DNA of 27,908 nucleotides from positions 1 to 27,908 of IMG/VR virus record IMGVR_UViG_3300032294_002106; one strand, given 5' to 3'. Shown in pieces: positions 25,598 through 27,908 of this stretch. This stretch comes from a virus. Each line of letters begins with the position of its first letter. Position 1 is the stretch's first letter. The notes beneath the pieces were generated by a model. The model saw only the letters and a program-made list of their open reading frames with translations. It made no database searches and was not told where the DNA came from. The translations under genes and the position numbers were made by a program.

Positions 25598-25840
25598 TTA
25601 CCAGTGATCCACGCGGAATGCGGTGATCATGTCTGTCATCACTACGGTGCCGTCCTCAAGGGTGAGGAACACATGCCCGAGTTGAGTGCGGTCTGACTGT
25701 CCTAGGAAACTCGCGAGCCTGCCCTCACCAAGCACGGTGTAGAACTCTCCTGCCCACACAACCCCTGTGCGGCCAGTAACCACCATGCTCTCCACGCGGT
25801 CGCCCTTGCGTGCCATGCGCTCTGCGGTCTGTGCGGTCAT
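25598..25840 (-). CDS. unknown 80-residue protein
   Basis: I start at the minus-strand ATG at 25840, with AGGGGAGA upstream; a longer form from 25876 would overlap the operator. The N-terminus is basic and helical (MTAQTAERMARKGDRVESMV), the rest beta-rich (GRTGVVWAGEFYTVLGEG, then HVFLTLEDGTVVMT), like a small OB- or SH3-type barrel. First gene of the leftward operon. No family recognised. Confidence 0.65.
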   Translation of the reverse strand: MTAQTAERMARKGDRVESMVVTGRTGVVWAGEFYTVLGEGRLASFLGQSDRTQLGHVFLTLEDGTVVMTDMITAFRVDHW

Positions 25841-25865
25841 GTCATTCTCCCCTTTGTGTAGTGCC

Positions 25866-25906
25866 CTTGTGATCACAGTAGATCACTGTGCGGATGCGGT
25901 TGTCAA
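25866..25906 (-). promoter_or_regulatory. leftward promoter with operator-like palindrome
   Basis: A perfect TTGACA on the minus strand (25906-25901). The -10 box is uncertain: TCTACT (spacer 18) or TACTGT (spacer 20). Across it lies a perfect inverted repeat CACAGT-AGATC-ACTGTG (25874-25890), the size of a dimeric repressor site. It would control the three leftward genes. Confidence 0.6.
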
Positions 25907-26144
25907 GTGTGGGGGGATGGCAGGGTAGGTGTGTCGGCGTATGCTCATGCGGATGCGGTCAAAGGGTCTAGGCCGAGGGCCTAGGCAAGTGGGACTAGGC
26001 CAATGCGGATGCGGCTTTGATCCCTGCCTAGCAGGGCAGTGCATAGGCACCTAGGCATAGTCCACAGGCCATGCGGTGGAAGCACACCCCCCACCCCTGC
26101 AACCTGTCACGCACCTAGGCAGGCCATGCGGATGCGGTCAAAGG
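25887..26144 (+). repeat. TGCGGATGCGG repeats
   Basis: Copies begin near 25888 (then TTGTCAA), 25947 (then TCAAAGG), 26003 (then CTTTGA) and 26126 (then TCAAAGG). The first overlaps the leftward promoter spacer. Two copies agree over 20 bases. All four are on the plus strand. Confidence 0.75.
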
Positions 26145-26432
26145 TGGGAGGGGGGTGGCCTCCCGCTGCGACCCCCCACCCCCCACCCCCTCCCCTCCTC
26201 TTCTGTCTTGCCTGTCGCTCTCGTAGATGTCTAGTCACTGACACCTAGGCTCATGTATGTATGTCATGTCTATGTGTGTTTAATTTGTTAGCTATTGTCT
26301 AGGTTCTATGTCATATCTGACATAGACATCTATGTCTTATCTATTGACTAGGACAGCGCTCGCCTAGCACCTAGGCCAGCCTAATTGTCATTGTCTAATC
26401 CACCCCCCCACCCCCCAGGTAGGCACCTAGGC
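26047..26432. repeat. five CACCTAGGC iterons
   Basis: GCACCTAGGC or ACACCTAGGC at 26047, 26111, 26241, 26367 and 26423. Spacings are 64, 130, 126 and 56, roughly multiples of 64. The CCTAGG core is palindromic. Further CTAGGC fragments occur between, near 25968, 25981 and 25994. Confidence 0.8.
26305..26336. repeat. overlapping TATGTC inverted repeats
   Basis: TCTATGTCA-TATC-TGACATAGA (26305-26326) overlaps GACATAGA-CA-TCTATGTC (26319-26336); both are perfect. The middle arm can pair with either side, giving two alternative cruciforms or hairpins. Confidence 0.85.
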
Positions 26433-26755
26433 CTAGGCCACCTGTCACCTAGTCGATCATCTTTCAACGTCTCAGGTCTTGCCTGCCTGCCTGCTCGCCC
26501 ATCTTTCACATCTCTTGTCTATGTCTGACCAGCGCACGCACCTTGACCAGTCTCGACCCACCTGTCCCACCACCCACCTCCTGTTCCTTGACATCTTCTC
26601 CTATGTCAGTGGAAAGGAACGCGCACCCCCTGATCACATCTCTCTGCCTGTCTCCTTCACATTCACCCCCCCACCCACCCCTAGGGGGGGCAGGGAAGAC
26701 CATAGGCATATGTGCCTTCTCTATTTTTAATAGAAATTTTGTCGAAGTTTTGTTT

Positions 26756-26784
26756 TTGTACTTTTGGAGCATTTTTTGTAAAAT
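26756..26784 (+). promoter_or_regulatory. rightward promoter in the AT-rich stretch
   Basis: TTGTAC (26756-26761), a 17-bp spacer and TAAAAT (26779-26784). No gene starts for 340 bases downstream, so its product could be a long leader, an RNA primer for replication or an uncharacterised RNA. Confidence 0.5.
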
Positions 26785-27042
26785 CTAACGGAAACGGACA
26801 TTACGGACAAATTTCTCGAAACAACCTACAATGCCACCAAAACATACGACTGCCCACTCACAGGCCAAATCCAACTTTCGCTAATGTTCAGCCCTCTGCT
26901 GATGCCGTCCGAACCCCCCGCCCTCTTCTAGAAAACAGACCCACCCCCCTTTTTTCGGAGCTGGCCCATGCCCCCGAAAATTTCCAAAGAAAAAATCGTT
27001 TAAGATTCAGAAAATAAGGTTGCCGTACGAAATCTTCCACAG

Positions 27043-27059
27043 TCTATCTTTAAGATAGA
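27043..27059. repeat. perfect palindrome upstream of the double-HTH gene
   Basis: TCTATCTT-T-AAGATAGA, 8-bp arms with a single central base, about 65-80 bases before the -10 box of the next gene. A candidate operator or autoregulatory site. Confidence 0.7.
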
Positions 27060-27124
27060 TTTTGGTTCTGCAAATAAAGTTTACTAAAGTTCATAAAACT
27101 TCGGACATGACAAGTGAAATGCTG

Positions 27125-27136
27125 TACAATGGTGTC
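27125..27136 (+). promoter_or_regulatory. -10 box for a leaderless transcript
   Basis: TGTACAAT holds a TACAAT -10 box (27125-27130) whose end is six bases before the ATG at 27137. No ribosome binding site precedes that ATG. The -35 position is not well matched. Confidence 0.5.
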
Positions 27137-27646
27137 ATGCGCTCCCAACCGCTGCTTCCCGACGACGAGATCCGGTTCCTAGAGTCGCTACCTATCAACC
27201 AGTTCCACTCCCGACTCGCCCACCTGCACGCCCACGGGTGGTCCCTGGCGACCATCGCCCGGTCTTTGAGGCCTCCCAAGCCCAAGACCACCGTGCATTA
27301 CTGGATTCAGAATGCCTCGACCGATCACGATCAGCGTCGCGCACTTCCCGAGCCGCCGCCGACCTCGCTGACAATGGCGGTGCCGACCTATAAAGCTCCG
27401 CGTACGCGGTCGGTAAGCCCCAACGTGCCGCCAGATATTCGTCCGAAACTTCGCGAGCTGTCCGAAAAGAGCAAGCGCTACCGCGCCAAGACGCCCAGTA
27501 CCTCGTCTACGGCCCTCGCGAACCAAGAATTGACCAAAATCGCCCTGGAATTGCACGCCCACGGCGTTCCGACCTCGAAGATCGCCGCCGCTGCGGGTGT
27601 GACCTACCGTGCAATGGCCCGGAGGATCGCGTCGAACGGCAGTTAG
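27137..27646 (+). CDS. protein with two helix-turn-helix segments
   Basis: 169 residues from the ATG at 27137, chosen over ATGs at 27107 and 27119 because it begins MRSQPLLPDDE and sits right for a leaderless start. Residues about 25-55 (LHAHGWSLATIARSLRPP, then TVHYWI) and about 137-165 (LHAHGVPTSKIAAAAGVTYR) are two similar HTH units separated by a Pro/Ser-rich basic linker; LHAHG is shared by both, suggesting internal duplication. It may be a terminase small subunit, an origin-binding protein or a repressor; its place beside the repeat-rich region favours a DNA-binding role. Confidence 0.7.
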   Translation: MRSQPLLPDDEIRFLESLPINQFHSRLAHLHAHGWSLATIARSLRPPKPKTTVHYWIQNASTDHDQRRALPEPPPTSLTMAVPTYKAPRTRSVSPNVPPDIRPKLRELSEKSKRYRAKTPSTSSTALANQELTKIALELHAHGVPTSKIAAAAGVTYRAMARRIASNGS

Positions 27647-27656
27647 GAGCACGACC

Positions 27657-27908
27657 ATGCACGGCGAGCGCACCTATCGCACCGAAACCGGCACCTACGG
27701 GGAGTCCGAGCTGGGAATTCTGGTGTGGATCAACCCCGACTTCGAAAAAGGCAAGAATTCTCGGCTGCTGATGACGATGACCGACCACTCCAGCCCCGCG
27801 CCGATGGCTTTTCCGCTCAATTTGCTCCGAAAAAGCCCGATTTTTGCCAAATTACCCGTTTCTGACCCCGAAAACCTCTCTCAACTCGTCTTTGCAGCCA
27901 CTTCGGAG
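27657..27908 (+). CDS. unknown protein, N-terminal part
   Basis: ATG preceded by TTAGGAG, ten bases after the previous stop. The frame stays open for 84 codons to the right edge. It begins MHGERTYRTETGTYGESELG and is strand-rich, then Pro-rich (SSPAPMAFPLNLLRKSPIF). No family recognised; the truncated end limits any call. Co-transcription with the double-HTH gene is likely. Confidence 0.6.
   Translation, partial: MHGERTYRTETGTYGESELGILVWINPDFEKGKNSRLLMTMTDHSSPAPMAFPLNLLRKSPIFAKLPVSDPENLSQLVFAATSE

Larger units (their letters stand above)
25913..27136. other. non-coding repeat-rich region, possible origin
   Basis: About 1.2 kb with no convincing gene on either strand. It contains five copies of a CACCTAGGC sequence, TGCGGATGCGG repeats, an array of TATGTC inverted repeats (26254-26340), C tracts (26085-26200, 26400-26420, 26660-26690) and an AT-rich end (26720-27110). 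Repeats next to an AT-rich stretch at a junction of opposed transcription recall a replication origin, though pac or terminal-repeat functions are possible. Confidence 0.55.

Noticed and set aside
26479-27017. Frames in the C-rich and AT-rich non-coding region
   Set aside because: They are Pro/Thr/Ser-rich translations of C tracts, cross the repeats and the AT-rich promoter, and lack ribosome binding sites.

Overview
The window looks like part of the genome of a double-stranded DNA phage of an actinobacterium. Evidence: tightly packed small genes that overlap by ATGA or GTGA, an r1t-type holin, a LuxR-type regulator, DUF3039 and Api92-type proteins, two tRNA genes and two small lipoproteins. 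One lipoprotein resembles DUF732, a family common in mycolic-acid actinobacteria, so a Mycobacteriales host (Rhodococcus, Gordonia or a relative) is my best guess; this is inference. No capsid, tail, polymerase or integrase gene is visible, so this is an accessory and lysis-side part of the genome.

Layout. (1) 1-3.8 kb, rightward: unknown small proteins, a holin and a long terminase-small-subunit-like protein. (2) 3.8-5.3 kb: a leftward LuxR-type regulator and a leftward DUF3039 protein around a small rightward gene, with palindromes and promoters between. (3) 5.3-8.4 kb, rightward: a pyrimidine-dimer-glycosylase-like protein, membrane proteins, two lipoproteins (one with a lysozyme-like fold) and a tRNA-Met-like gene. 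(4) 8.4-8.6 kb: a strong promoter that appears to start a highly folded RNA of about 104 nt. (5) 8.6-24.5 kb, rightward: about 45 genes, mostly under 150 codons, including a MoxR AAA+ ATPase with a metallopeptidase/VWA partner, an Api92-type protein, DUF6011- and DUF3846-like proteins, an HTH regulator, tRNA-Arg(TCT), a proteasome/HslV-like Ntn hydrolase and a peptidoglycan-binding protein. (6) 24.6-25.9 kb, leftward: a Cys-rich coiled-coil protein, a PNKP-like HAD phosphatase and a small protein behind a promoter with an operator-like palindrome. (7) 25.9-27.1 kb: a non-coding stretch with several repeat families, C tracts and an AT-rich end, plausibly an origin or another cis-acting region. 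(8) 27.1-27.9 kb: a double-HTH protein and the start of an unknown gene.

The most striking signal is a 10-bp sequence, TTGCTACTAA, and its complement TTAGTAGCAA. I count about 48 exact or near-exact copies, all between 9.12 and 24.52 kb and none that I could find outside. Copies lie just upstream of ribosome binding sites, on or just after stop codons, beside promoters, as inverted pairs forming hairpins, and inside reading frames. The same segment carries a family of promoters with a TTGCA-type -35 box; several share GTCAG in the spacer, and four share an AT-rich element 24-25 bp upstream. Together these suggest a regulon-wide DNA- or RNA-level control system. All counts were made by eye.
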